The translations under genes and the position numbers were made by a program. The notes under the pieces are model-generated. The model was not told the origin of the DNA. It was given only the letters and a program-made list of their open reading frames with translations, and made no database searches. Source: Gammaproteobacteria bacterium (GTDB lineage: Bacteria; Pseudomonadota; Gammaproteobacteria; Acidiferrobacterales; SPGG2). From it: 39,258 nucleotides of DNA. This document shows positions 1-8,720 of this stretch, in pieces. The stretch is from assembly GCA_029861845.1 (NCBI GenBank), contig JAOTYM010000033.1, positions 1 through 39,258 on the forward strand, read 5' to 3'. Each line of letters starts with the position of its first letter. The stretch's first letter is position 1.

Positions 1-1
1 T

Positions 2-1036
<1,035 letters not shown>

Positions 1037-1070
1037 CCCATTCCGATACCTGTGAGCCGTTTGGGTCTAT

Positions 1071-1718
1071 ATGGCTAAGGGCAGGCAGCCGATTTTAGCC
1101 CGTGAGGGTTGGGCACACATCGCCATCTCCGGTGCGGCAGCCGCCGCGGTGCACTATTTCATAGGCTGGGTATGGGCGCTGCCGCTGTGGCTGTTTTTCA
1201 TCTTCGTTGTTCAATTCTTTCGTGATCCGCCTCGTGCCATCCCAGCTACGCCGCTGGGAATTGTGTGTCCGGCCGATGGGCGGGTAATTGCCGTCGGTGA
1301 TGTAACAGACCCTTACCTTAAGCGTCCGGCCAAGCACATTAGTGTGTTTATGAACTTCTTCGATGCCCACGCCAACCGTAGCCCCACCGAAGGCAAAGTG
1401 ATGGAGCGCTGGCATACGCCAGGGCGATTCCTCAATGCCGCGCTGGATAAGGCCTCTAGCGAGAATGAGAGAAACGCGATCTGGATTCAGACCGACGAAG
1501 AGGACGATATCGTCGTAGTCCAGGTTGCTGGATTGGTGGCTCGACGTATACTTTGTGATATCCAACCGGGTGAGCGCATTGCCCAGGGTGAGCGTTATGG
1601 TTTCATCCGATTTGGATCTCGGGTCGACGTTTACATGCCCATTAGCACGCAGCTGAACAGGGCCCTGGGTGACAAAGTCAAAGCAGGCAGCGATATCATT
1701 GGTTTCTTGGTGCATTGA
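1071..1718 (+). CDS. psd: Phosphatidylserine decarboxylase proenzyme (short form)
   Basis: Decarboxylates phosphatidylserine to phosphatidylethanolamine at the inner membrane. The 215-residue protein matches the short PSD-A type rather than the roughly 300-residue E. coli form. A hydrophobic N-terminal segment (about residues 20-48, ending WLFFIFVVQFF) anchors it. It is followed by CPADGRVIAVGDV and by FMNFFDAHANRSPTEGKV. The self-cleavage site that generates the pyruvoyl group is the Gly-Ser in RFGSRVDVYMP near residue 185. It lies 34 bp after ilvC and directly before pssA, so two consecutive steps of phosphatidylethanolamine synthesis are adjacent. Confidence 0.95.
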   Translation: MAKGRQPILAREGWAHIAISGAAAAAVHYFIGWVWALPLWLFFIFVVQFFRDPPRAIPATPLGIVCPADGRVIAVGDVTDPYLKRPAKHISVFMNFFDAHANRSPTEGKVMERWHTPGRFLNAALDKASSENERNAIWIQTDEEDDIVVVQVAGLVARRILCDIQPGERIAQGERYGFIRFGSRVDVYMPISTQLNRALGDKVKAGSDIIGFLVH

Positions 1719-1720
1719 CT

Positions 1721-2506
1721 ATGAAAACTAAGATCTTGCAAAGCAAGCACCCTAAGAAGAGCCGCGCCGAGAAACGTAAGGGCATCTATATTCTGCCGAA
1801 TCTCTTTACCACGGCAGCACTGTTTGCTGGTTTTTTCGCTATCGTCCAATCGATGAACGGCAATTTCGAGTACGCGCCGCTCGCTATATATATAGCCATG
1901 ATTATGGATGGCCTTGATGGTCGCGTCGCTCGTTGGACTGGTACGCAAAGTGACTTTGGCGCCGAATACGATAGTCTGGCCGATGTCGTATCCTTCGGTC
2001 TGGCCCCGGCCCTGGTGATATACGAGTGGGCGCTATCGGGTCTCGGCAAGCTTGGCTGGCTGGCTGCGTTCATCTATGCGGTGTGTGGGGCATTGCGGTT
2101 GGCGCGCTTCAACACCCAGTTGGCGGTGGCAGATAAGCGCTACTTCCAGGGACTGCCGATCCCGGCTGCCGCCGCCATGCTAATGGGGTTTGTTTGGGTA
2201 CTGCTTAGTTATGGTGTGCCCGGCAAAGAGATCAGCATTCTGGCCCTGGTGATGACGGTGCTGGCCGGCACGCTGATGGTCAGCAACATTCGCTACCACA
2301 GTTTCAAAGAACTTGACCTCAAAGGGCGAGTACCGTTTATGGCGGTACTTATTGTGCCACTAATTTTTGTTTTGGTATTTCTGGATCCACCGCAGGTACT
2401 TTTCATTTGCTCTCTTACTTACGCCCTACACGGTCCGGCCATGAGCGGTTGGAAGCTCTTGCGGCGCACTTCCCATCGGCAACCCGAGCCCACAAAAAGG
2501 CTTTGA
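1721..2506 (+). CDS. pssA: CDP-diacylglycerol-serine O-phosphatidyltransferase
   Basis: Makes phosphatidylserine from CDP-diacylglycerol and serine and supplies the substrate of Psd encoded just upstream. It is a multi-spanning membrane protein of the CDP-alcohol phosphatidyltransferase family, about 261 residues. The family signature DG..AR........G...D...D is visible in the segment starting DGLDGRVARWTG and ending EYDSLAD, roughly residues 65-90. I chose the ATG at 1721, two nucleotides after the psd stop, over an in-frame TTG at 1715 that overlaps psd. The N-terminus is basic (KSRAEKRKGIYILPNLFT), as is usual in the family. Confidence 0.95.
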   Translation: MKTKILQSKHPKKSRAEKRKGIYILPNLFTTAALFAGFFAIVQSMNGNFEYAPLAIYIAMIMDGLDGRVARWTGTQSDFGAEYDSLADVVSFGLAPALVIYEWALSGLGKLGWLAAFIYAVCGALRLARFNTQLAVADKRYFQGLPIPAAAAMLMGFVWVLLSYGVPGKEISILALVMTVLAGTLMVSNIRYHSFKELDLKGRVPFMAVLIVPLIFVLVFLDPPQVLFICSLTYALHGPAMSGWKLLRRTSHRQPEPTKRL

Positions 2507-2518
2507 AATTAAGTGTTC

Positions 2519-2540
2519 AGCGGTTTAGTATTAGGCCGCT
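2519..2540 (+). other. Stem-loop between pssA and the leuA leader
   Basis: The sequence agcggttta-gtat-taggccgct can form a 9-bp stem (two G-U pairs in RNA) with a 4-nt loop. No T-run follows, so it is not a canonical intrinsic terminator. It may stabilise the 3' end of the ilvC-psd-pssA message or form part of the leuA leader. It ends only two bases before the ribosome binding site of the leader peptide. Confidence 0.4.
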
Positions 2541-2558
2541 GTAGGGGGAATTCTTTAA

Positions 2559-2669
2559 GTGCAAACTGATCAAACGATCGTAGCGATCATTCTCCAGGAC
2601 CAGACGGCGCGTCGTTTGGGTGTCGCTGCTCGTCTTCCTCTTCTCCTCGCGCTACTCCTGCGCCGCTAG
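2559..2669 (+). CDS. leuL: Leucine-rich leader peptide of leuA (36 aa)
   Basis: A short reading frame starts with GTG, 10 nt after a strong purine-rich ribosome site (AGGGGG at 2543-2548), and ends at TAG 2667-2669. Its C-terminal end reads LPLLLALLLRR, seven leucines within nine residues, just before the stop. Leucine-codon runs of this kind upstream of leuA are the hallmark of amino-acid-responsive leader peptides that sense charged tRNA-Leu by ribosome stalling. The leader carries CTC, CTT, CTA and CTG leucine codons. The small-hairpin sequence TGCGCC-GCTA-GGCGCA (2659-2674) overlaps the stop codon. I see no downstream GC stem with a T-run, so classical terminator-based attenuation is not obvious. 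Confidence 0.8.
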   Translation: MQTDQTIVAIILQDQTARRLGVAARLPLLLALLLRR

Positions 2670-2678
2670 GCGCACATA

Positions 2679-2757
2679 CTCTACCCCCAACTCGATTGAT
2701 TCTTGTGTAAGTGTGTAGGCTGATTCCCAGCGGGATCACGCTGAAGACGAGGTAGAG
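2679..2757 (+). promoter_or_regulatory. leuA leader RNA with complementarity to the leuA ribosome-binding region
   Basis: The purine-rich region before leuA (GAAGACGAG at 2743-2751, GGTAGAG at 2751-2757) is complementary to two upstream pyrimidine segments. CTCGTCTTC (2629-2637), inside the leucine codon run, gives 9 perfect pairs. CTCTACC (2679-2685), just after the leader stop, gives 7. Between them lies a 5-bp hairpin, CAGCG-GGATCA-CGCTG (2728-2743). A ribosome stalled on leucine codons would cover the first anti-RBS segment, which suggests translational control of leuA. The complementarity is directly visible; the mechanism is inference. Confidence 0.45.
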
Positions 2758-2768
2758 AGATTACAGAC

Positions 2769-4316
2769 ATGAGTGACCATTTGATCATTTTTGATACGAC
2801 TTTACGCGATGGCGAGCAGAGTCCAGGCGCGTCTATGACCCGTGAGGAGAAGATACGTATCGCCAAAATCTTGGAACGGATGCGGGTAGACATCATCGAG
2901 GCCGGATTCCCAGCCGCCAGTCCTGGCGACTTCGAAGCGGTACGAGCCGTAGCTGAAACCATTACCGAGAGCACCGTGTGTGCTTTAGCGCGAGCAGTCG
3001 GGAGCGATGTAGATCGAGCCGGTGAAGCGATCAAGCCCGCCGCCTCAGGCCGTGTTCATACCTTCATTGCTACGTCGCCCATCCATATGCGAGACAAGCT
3101 TCGTATGCAACCGGACGAGGTTATGGAACACGCGGTAAAGGCAGTAAAGCGTGCACGCCAATATTCAGACGATGTTGAATTTTCCCCCGAAGATGCGGGG
3201 CGTTCAGAGACGGATTTTCTATGTCGCGTGTTGGAGGCGGCCATCGACGCTGGTGCACGCACCGTGAATATCCCGGACACCGTCGGCTATAACCTCCCCG
3301 AACAGTTTGCGGCGTTGATCGCCGAACTTATGGAGCGCATACCGAACTCTGATAAGGCAATATTCTCAGTCCATTGTCACAACGATCTGGGGCTGGCGGT
3401 TGCTAATTCGCTTGCGGCCGTGAAATGTGGGGCGCGCCAAGTTGAATGTACCATTAACGGTCTTGGCGAGCGCGCTGGTAACGCGTCGCTCGAGGAGATC
3501 GTGATGGCGGTACGTACTCGGCAGGATATGTTCTCATGCGATACGCGCATCGAAACCAAGCACATCGTCGCCGCGAGCCGCTTGGTATCGAACATTACCG
3601 GTTTCCCCGTTCAACCCAACAAGGCCATCGTCGGCGCCAATGCCTTCGCGCACGAGGCCGGCATACATCAAGACGGCGTGATTAAATCGCGTGAGACCTA
3701 TGAAATCATGCGAGCCGAGGATGTCGGTTGGGCTGCGAGTCGCATGGTGTTGGGTAAACACTCGGGTCGCAACGCATTTCGTGGTCGTCTGGCTGAACTC
3801 GGCATCGAGTTTGCGACAGAAGAAAAGCTTAATGGTGCATTTGCTCGGTTTAAGGACTTGGCTGATAAAAAACACGAGATCTTTGACGAGGATCTGCAAG
3901 CGTTGGTCACTGAGCAAGGTCTAGAGCATGCCAACGAACACCTACGTTTGGTTTCCCTCAAGGTATGTTCGCAGACGGGCGAGACCCCGCACGCCGCGGT
4001 TGCCCTATCGGTCAACGGCGAAGAAAAACGGGCAGAAGCGCCGGGGAGTGGTCCGGTGGATGCTGCCTATAAGGCCATAGACAGCATTGTTGGCAGCAAG
4101 AGTGAGCTACAGTTGTATTCCGTAAGCGCTATTACCAGCGGTACCGACGCCCAGGGAGAGGTAACGGTGCGCCTGGAGAAGGCTGGTCGAATCGTCAATG
4201 GTCACGGCGCAGACACCGACATCGTCATCGCTTCCGCCAAGGCCTACGTGAATGCGCTAAACAAGTTGGTATCGCCGTCGCCGCGAACACATCCACAATC
4301 GGGCCAGGCGATATAG
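2769..4316 (+). CDS. leuA: 2-isopropylmalate synthase
   Basis: First committed step of leucine synthesis: condenses acetyl-CoA with 2-oxoisovalerate. The 515-residue protein is full length. The N-terminal TIM-barrel domain opens with [14 protein letters not shown] (residues 8-21, with the metal-binding Asp) and has the HCHNDLG metal-site motif near residue 204, then [10 protein letters not shown]. The C-terminal third is the regulatory domain that binds leucine in this family. The N-terminus aligns with E. coli LeuA ([17 protein letters not shown]), which fixes the ATG at 2769. The ribosome site is weak, consistent with the regulated leader just upstream. It is probably transcribed separately from ilvC-psd-pssA because of the 262-bp leader region. 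Confidence 0.98.
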   Translation: MSDHLIIFDTTLRDGEQSPGASMTREEKIRIAKILERMRVDIIEAGFPAASPGDFEAVRAVAETITESTVCALARAVGSDVDRAGEAIKPAASGRVHTFIATSPIHMRDKLRMQPDEVMEHAVKAVKRARQYSDDVEFSPEDAGRSETDFLCRVLEAAIDAGARTVNIPDTVGYNLPEQFAALIAELMERIPNSDKAIFSVHCHNDLGLAVANSLAAVKCGARQVECTINGLGERAGNASLEEIVMAVRTRQDMFSCDTRIETKHIVAASRLVSNITGFPVQPNKAIVGANAFAHEAGIHQDGVIKSRETYEIMRAEDVGWAASRMVLGKHSGRNAFRGRLAELGIEFATEEKLNGAFARFKDLADKKHEIFDEDLQALVTEQGLEHANEHLRLVSLKVCSQTGETPHAAVALSVNGEEKRAEAPGSGPVDAAYKAIDSIVGSKSELQLYSVSAITSGTDAQGEVTVRLEKAGRIVNGHGADTDIVIASAKAYVNALNKLVSPSPRTHPQSGQAI

Positions 4317-4375
4317 GCGGGCGAGCCAGGAACTAGCGTGCCTCAGATGCCACCATTGTAAGGCTACGGCACGGG

Positions 4376-4597
4376 TTATTGCTTGAGCGGCTCGGTCGCC
4401 TTGTGGATCTTTTCTTTGGCGCCTTCGAGCGCTTTCTCGGCGCCTTCCTTGACGGTGCCTATCATCTTGTCCTGGACGCTGCGTTGTTTAAACGGATTGC
4501 TAAGCAACGGGGCGTCGCGGCCAAAGTTGACTCCGAGTGGAAATGCGATCAGCCCACCCAATATCAGCGCGAAGATGAATATTTTGGCTTTTTTCAC
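4376..4597 (-). CDS. Small membrane-anchored protein, function unknown
   Basis: A 73-residue protein with a GTG start. It has a basic start (MKKAK), one hydrophobic segment at about residues 6-24 (IFIFALILGGLIAFPLGVNFG), and a hydrophilic Lys/Glu-rich tail likely to be an amphipathic helix (EGAEKALEGAKEKIHKATEP). The likely topology is an inner-membrane anchor with a periplasmic or cytoplasmic helical tail. I do not recognise a family. Reading frames on the opposite strand cover the same bases, but the anchor plus regular helix makes this one the most protein-like. It converges on leuA. Confidence 0.6.
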   Translation of the reverse strand: MKKAKIFIFALILGGLIAFPLGVNFGRDAPLLSNPFKQRSVQDKMIGTVKEGAEKALEGAKEKIHKATEPLKQ

Positions 4598-4709
4598 GCG
4601 ATGATCATAACAACGAAGCCAAAGATTGCCTAGTGTACAAGGCTATGCGCGCGGGAATAGACGCGTAAATGACCCTTGTGTTAGGCCGCCGACTCGGTAT
4701 GCTAGTCGC

Positions 4710-5402
4710 ATGGAGAGCCGTGAGGCACGGCGCCAGGAGTACCTGGACGCCATGGGTATCGATCGGTGGGAACGGCGTTCGCTGAAACCCATGCCGGCGT
4801 CACCCTTGCTCCCGGCAGTGGTCACCACGCGAGACACCACCGATATCAGCCGAATGGATTGGGATCTGCTCCAGGCGGCCGTGCACAACTGTACGAAGTG
4901 TGCATTGCATAAGACCCGAACACAGGCAGTATTCGGCGTAGGCAATCGAAATGCCGACTGGTTGTTTATTGGCGAGGCCCCTGGTGCGGAAGAAGATCGG
5001 CGCGGCGAGCCCTTCGTTGGTCGGGCCGGCCAGTTGCTAAATGCAATGTTGTTTGCAGTTGGCCTCGAACGAGAAGATGTGTATATCGCTAACGTACTGA
5101 AGTCGCGTCCGCCTAACAACCGAGATCCGCAGCTTGAAGAAGTTGAGGCCTGTGAACCATATCTGCTTCGACAGATCGAGTTGATCAGACCGCGCATTAT
5201 TGTTGCCCTTGGTCGCCACGCGGCGCATAGTTTGCTGAAAACGGACCTACCGCTTGGCAAACTCCGCGGTCGCCGGCTCAGCTACCACAACACACCGTTA
5301 GTCGCGACTTATCATCCCGCCTATCTATTGCGCAATCCGGTGGATAAATCTAAGTCTTGGCAAGATTTGTGTCTCGCTCAGTCCATAGTGGGTGGCGCAT
5401 GA
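4710..5402 (+). CDS. Uracil-DNA glycosylase, family 4, with one Fe-S cysteine replaced
   Basis: Removes uracil from DNA in base-excision repair. The 230-residue protein shows the family 4 layout: CTKC at residues 61-64, catalytic motif [20 protein letters not shown] from residue 88, a second motif near residue 128, CEPYL at 148 and the HPA motif at 202-204 ([11 protein letters not shown]). Family 4 enzymes bind a 4Fe-4S cluster with four cysteines. Here three are present (61, 64, 148), but the one expected in the K-C-R-P-P context is serine (KSRPP, S132, codon tcg at 5113-5115). The start at 4710 is chosen because the open frame upstream (4626-4709) has no family resemblance. It overlaps rimI by ATGA. 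Confidence 0.92.
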   Translation: MESREARRQEYLDAMGIDRWERRSLKPMPASPLLPAVVTTRDTTDISRMDWDLLQAAVHNCTKCALHKTRTQAVFGVGNRNADWLFIGEAPGAEEDRRGEPFVGRAGQLLNAMLFAVGLEREDVYIANVLKSRPPNNRDPQLEEVEACEPYLLRQIELIRPRIIVALGRHAAHSLLKTDLPLGKLRGRRLSYHNTPLVATYHPAYLLRNPVDKSKSWQDLCLAQSIVGGA

Positions 5403-5866
5403 GCGCGGTGGTCTCGGAGTCGTTACCCGCGTTACGGCCAATGGGTGAAGTTGACTTACCGGACGTGCTCTCGATCGAACGCGCCTCCTATGAATTTCCT
5501 TGGACTGAAGCGATTTTTCTCGACTGCCTGCGCGTGGGGTACCACTGTCTGGTCTATGATGGGCACCGTAGCTTACAAGGTTATGGAATTATGTCGATGG
5601 GGGCTGGCGAATGCCATCTGCTGAATATTTGTATTCACCCCGATCACCGCGCACAGGGATTGGGTAGCAATCTCATTAATCACTTACTGGAGGTAGCACG
5701 GCAGACCTTTGTTCGCGTGGCATTACTCGAGGTGCGCGCGTCGAATACGATCGCCTATGAGCTCTATTGCCGTCTGGGCTTTAACGAGATCGGAACGCGT
5801 AGGGGCTATTATCCGGCACGCCGCGGCCGCGAAGACGCCCTACTACTAGCCCGCGAGCTATCTTAG
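5399..5866 (+). CDS. rimI: Ribosomal protein S18 alanine N-acetyltransferase-like GNAT enzyme
   Basis: GNAT-fold acetyltransferase of 155 residues, most likely RimI, which acetylates the N-terminus of ribosomal protein S18. Visible features: the N-terminal FPWTEAIFLDCL segment typical of RimI, the acetyl-CoA loop HPDHRAQGLGSNLINHLL (R..G.G type) near residues 81-98, LLEVRASNTIAYELYCRLGF, and the final GYYP segment. The ATG at 5399 overlaps the glycosylase stop (ATGA), so the two are probably co-translated. A longer in-frame start lies inside the upstream gene and is less likely. It converges with valS, 7 bp away. Confidence 0.92.
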   Translation: MSAVVSESLPALRPMGEVDLPDVLSIERASYEFPWTEAIFLDCLRVGYHCLVYDGHRSLQGYGIMSMGAGECHLLNICIHPDHRAQGLGSNLINHLLEVARQTFVRVALLEVRASNTIAYELYCRLGFNEIGTRRGYYPARRGREDALLLARELS

Positions 5867-5873
5867 ACCCGCT

Positions 5874-8651
5874 CTAGTTCGTTGATAAGCACGCCAGTTG
5901 CGCATCGAGGTCCTTTAGTGCGGCCTCAAACTGAACGGCGCGCTGGCGTTCTTGGACAACAATTTGCTCCGGTGCACGTTCTAGGAAACTTGGATTATCG
6001 AGTTTAGCGCGGGCGCGATTCAGGTTTTCCTCGACCTTGGCTCGTTCGCGCCGCAGACGTTGTAGTTCCGCTTGTTTGTCGATAATGGAGCCACGTGGCA
6101 CAAGCACTTTCATGCGCCCAACTAATGAGGTTGCCGATTCAGGGATGTCCTCGCCGTCATCTAGCCAAGCTAGGCTATTCAGGTTGGCCAGAGCAATGAG
6201 GTAATGCTTATTGCGTTCCAAACGTTCGCGGTCAGTGTCATTTCCGTTTTGTAACAACACTGGCAATGGCTTGTTGGGCGGAATATCCATTTCACCACGG
6301 ATATTTCGCACGCCGGAGATAACCGCCATCACCCAGCGCATTTCTTTTAATGTCGCCTGATTGATCTTTCTCGGCTGTGCCTGGGGGTAGGGTTGCAGCA
6401 TGATAGTGTCGCCTTTCTTGCCCGCCAGCGGTGCAACGATCTGCCAGATCTCCTCAGTGATGAAAGGCATTATCGGGTGCAGTAAGCGCAATATCGTTTC
6501 CAACACGCGCACTAGGGTGCGCCGAGTCCCGCGTTGGAGCGACCGTGGACTGGTTGGGTTGGTCAACGTAACTTTGGCGAGCTCCAGATACCAGCTGCAA
6601 TACTCGTCCCAGACAAATGCATAAAGCTTGTTGGCCATGAGATCGAAGCGATATTCGTTCATCGAAGTGTTCACCTCGGCCTCTACTTGCTGTAGGCGCG
6701 AGATAATCCAACTGTCGGCATCGGTCAACGTAACCTCGCCATTGTCTAACCCACAGTCTTGGTCCTCGACGTTCATCAGTACATAACGTGATGCGTTCCA
6801 GAGTTTGTTGCAGAAGTTTCTGTAGCCCTGAACGCGACCGGTATCGAATCTGATATCGCGCCCTTGTGTGGCCAGGCTTGCGAACGTGAACCGCAATGCG
6901 TCAGTGCCGTAGGCTGGGATCCCGTCTGGAAACTGCCGGCGTGTCGCTTTCTCGATCTTGCTTGCGAGCTGAGGTTGCATAAGGCCGACCGTACGTTTCT
7001 CAACAAGCGGTTCCAATTCAATACCATCGATGAGATCAAGCGGATCCAAGATATTGCCTTTGGACTTAGACATCTTCTGGCCGTCAGCGTCGCGTACTAG
7101 GCCGTGGATATAGACCTCATGAAAAGGGACGTTGCCGGCAAATTTCAAACCGAACATAATCATGCGCGCAACCCAGAAGAAAATGATATCGAACCCGGTA
7201 ACAAGCACGCTGGTCGGATAGAAAGTCTTTAAGGCAGGTGTGTTCTCCGGCCAGCCTAGGGTCGAGAACGGCCAAAGTGCGGACGAAAACCAGGTATCGA
7301 GGACATCAGGATCCTGCCTAAGCTTGATGTCTGTACCCAAGCCGCATTTCTGGCGTACGGCCGGTTCGTCATGGGCGACATAGATATTGCCGGCATCGTC
7401 GTACCAGGCCGGAATCCGGTGTCCCCACCAGATCTGACGGGAAATGCACCAATCCTGGATATTTCGCATCCACTCAAAGTAGGTCTTGGTCCAGCTACTG
7501 GGTACGAATCTGATTGCATTGGATTCGACGGCAGCAATCGCGGGCTCGGCCAGCGGGCCGGTTTTGACATACCACTGATCAGTAAGGTAAGGCTCGATCA
7601 CGGATTCGGTGCGATCACCACGCGGGACCATCAGTTTGTGTTTCTCCGTGCTCTCTAGTAAGCCGGCGGCGGTCAGGTCATCAACAATGCGTTGGCGTGC
7701 TTCATAACGATCCAAGCCATCATACTTCGATCCGGGCAAACAGATGTGGGCGTCATCGGAGAAAATATTGATGATTTCTAGGTCATGGCGCTGGCCAACC
7801 TCGTAATCATTGAAATCATGTCCCGGCGTGATCTTGACGCAACCAGATCCGAATTCGGGGTCGACATAGGTATCTGCAATGATTGGGATCTGTCGGCCGG
7901 TCAGCGGCAGCTCAACTTTCTTACCGATCAACTGCCGGTAGCGTTCGTCGTCGGGATGAACGGCGACGGCCGTATCCCCAAGCATGGTCTCGGGGCGTGT
8001 GGTCGCCACTACGGCGTGGCCAGATCCATCGACTAGCGGATAGCGAATGTTCCAAAGAAACCCATCTTCTTCCCCAGATATCACCTCTAGATCTGATACC
8101 GCCGTATGCAATACGGGATCCCAGTTAACCAAGCGTTTACCGCGATAAATCAAGCCCTCGTCGTAGAGCCTCACGAACACCTCAGTCACCGCACGCGACA
8201 GGCGCTCATCCATGGTAAAGCGCTCGCGTGTCCAATCGAGCGATGCGCCCATGCGCCGCAACTGTTGAGTGATACGGCCACCGGACTGTTCCTTCCATTG
8301 CCACACGCGATCAATGAATGCATCGCGCCCCAAGTCATGTCGGGTCTTGCCTTCGGCTTCGAGCATACGTTCGACGACCATCTGGGTGGCGATACCGGCA
8401 TGATCACTCCCGGCTTGCCACAAGGTGTTGTTGCCAAGCATCCTGTGATATCGAATGAGGGCATCCATCAATGTATCTTGAAAGGCATGCCCCATGTGTA
8501 GGCTGCCGGTCACATTGGGTGGCGGGATGGCAATACAGTAGGCAGAACCATTGTTGGTCGGGGCGAAATAATTACCCGATTCCCACTGCTCGTATATGCG
8601 CTCCTCGATCGCGTGAGGGTTGTAGGCCTTACTGAATTTTTCTGAGCGCAT
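5874..8651 (-). CDS. valS: Valine-tRNA ligase
   Basis: Charges tRNA-Val; class I aminoacyl-tRNA synthetase, about 925 residues. The HIGH-type motif appears as [15 protein letters not shown] near residue 48 and the KMSKS motif as [11 protein letters not shown]. The editing domain lies between them ([36 protein letters not shown]). The C-terminal coiled-coil arm is visible ([22 protein letters not shown]). I chose the ATG at 8651, preceded by GAGTGA, over an in-frame GTG at 8660. In E. coli the order is pepA-holC-valS; here a large acidic protein gene and a terminator come between holC and valS. Confidence 0.98.
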   Translation of the reverse strand: MRSEKFSKAYNPHAIEERIYEQWESGNYFAPTNNGSAYCIAIPPPNVTGSLHMGHAFQDTLMDALIRYHRMLGNNTLWQAGSDHAGIATQMVVERMLEAEGKTRHDLGRDAFIDRVWQWKEQSGGRITQQLRRMGASLDWTRERFTMDERLSRAVTEVFVRLYDEGLIYRGKRLVNWDPVLHTAVSDLEVISGEEDGFLWNIRYPLVDGSGHAVVATTRPETMLGDTAVAVHPDDERYRQLIGKKVELPLTGRQIPIIADTYVDPEFGSGCVKITPGHDFNDYEVGQRHDLEIINIFSDDAHICLPGSKYDGLDRYEARQRIVDDLTAAGLLESTEKHKLMVPRGDRTESVIEPYLTDQWYVKTGPLAEPAIAAVESNAIRFVPSSWTKTYFEWMRNIQDWCISRQIWWGHRIPAWYDDAGNIYVAHDEPAVRQKCGLGTDIKLRQDPDVLDTWFSSALWPFSTLGWPENTPALKTFYPTSVLVTGFDIIFFWVARMIMFGLKFAGNVPFHEVYIHGLVRDADGQKMSKSKGNILDPLDLIDGIELEPLVEKRTVGLMQPQLASKIEKATRRQFPDGIPAYGTDALRFTFASLATQGRDIRFDTGRVQGYRNFCNKLWNASRYVLMNVEDQDCGLDNGEVTLTDADSWIISRLQQVEAEVNTSMNEYRFDLMANKLYAFVWDEYCSWYLELAKVTLTNPTSPRSLQRGTRRTLVRVLETILRLLHPIMPFITEEIWQIVAPLAGKKGDTIMLQPYPQAQPRKINQATLKEMRWVMAVISGVRNIRGEMDIPPNKPLPVLLQNGNDTDRERLERNKHYLIALANLNSLAWLDDGEDIPESATSLVGRMKVLVPRGSIIDKQAELQRLRRERAKVEENLNRARAKLDNPSFLERAPEQIVVQERQRAVQFEAALKDLDAQLACLSTN

Positions 8652-8666
8652 CGTATTCACTCATAC

Positions 8667-8692
8667 TAAAAGGGCGGGAATTTTCCCGCCCT
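8667..8692 (-). terminator. Intrinsic terminator after the acidic protein gene
   Basis: On the minus strand AGGGCGGGA-AAAT-TCCCGCCCT forms a perfect 9-bp GC-rich stem, followed by TTTT. It lies 28 bp after the end of the 851-residue acidic protein and only 16 bp before the valS ATG, so valS translation signals begin almost immediately after it. It implies that valS either has its own promoter or depends on readthrough. Confidence 0.8.
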
Positions 8693-8720
8693 AGCAATAC
8701 TTACAGTTTATCGAGCTTGT

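Noticed and set aside
1095..1715. 206-codon minus-strand frame opposite psd
   Set aside because: Exact shadow of a well-identified gene; the translation has no family resemblance.
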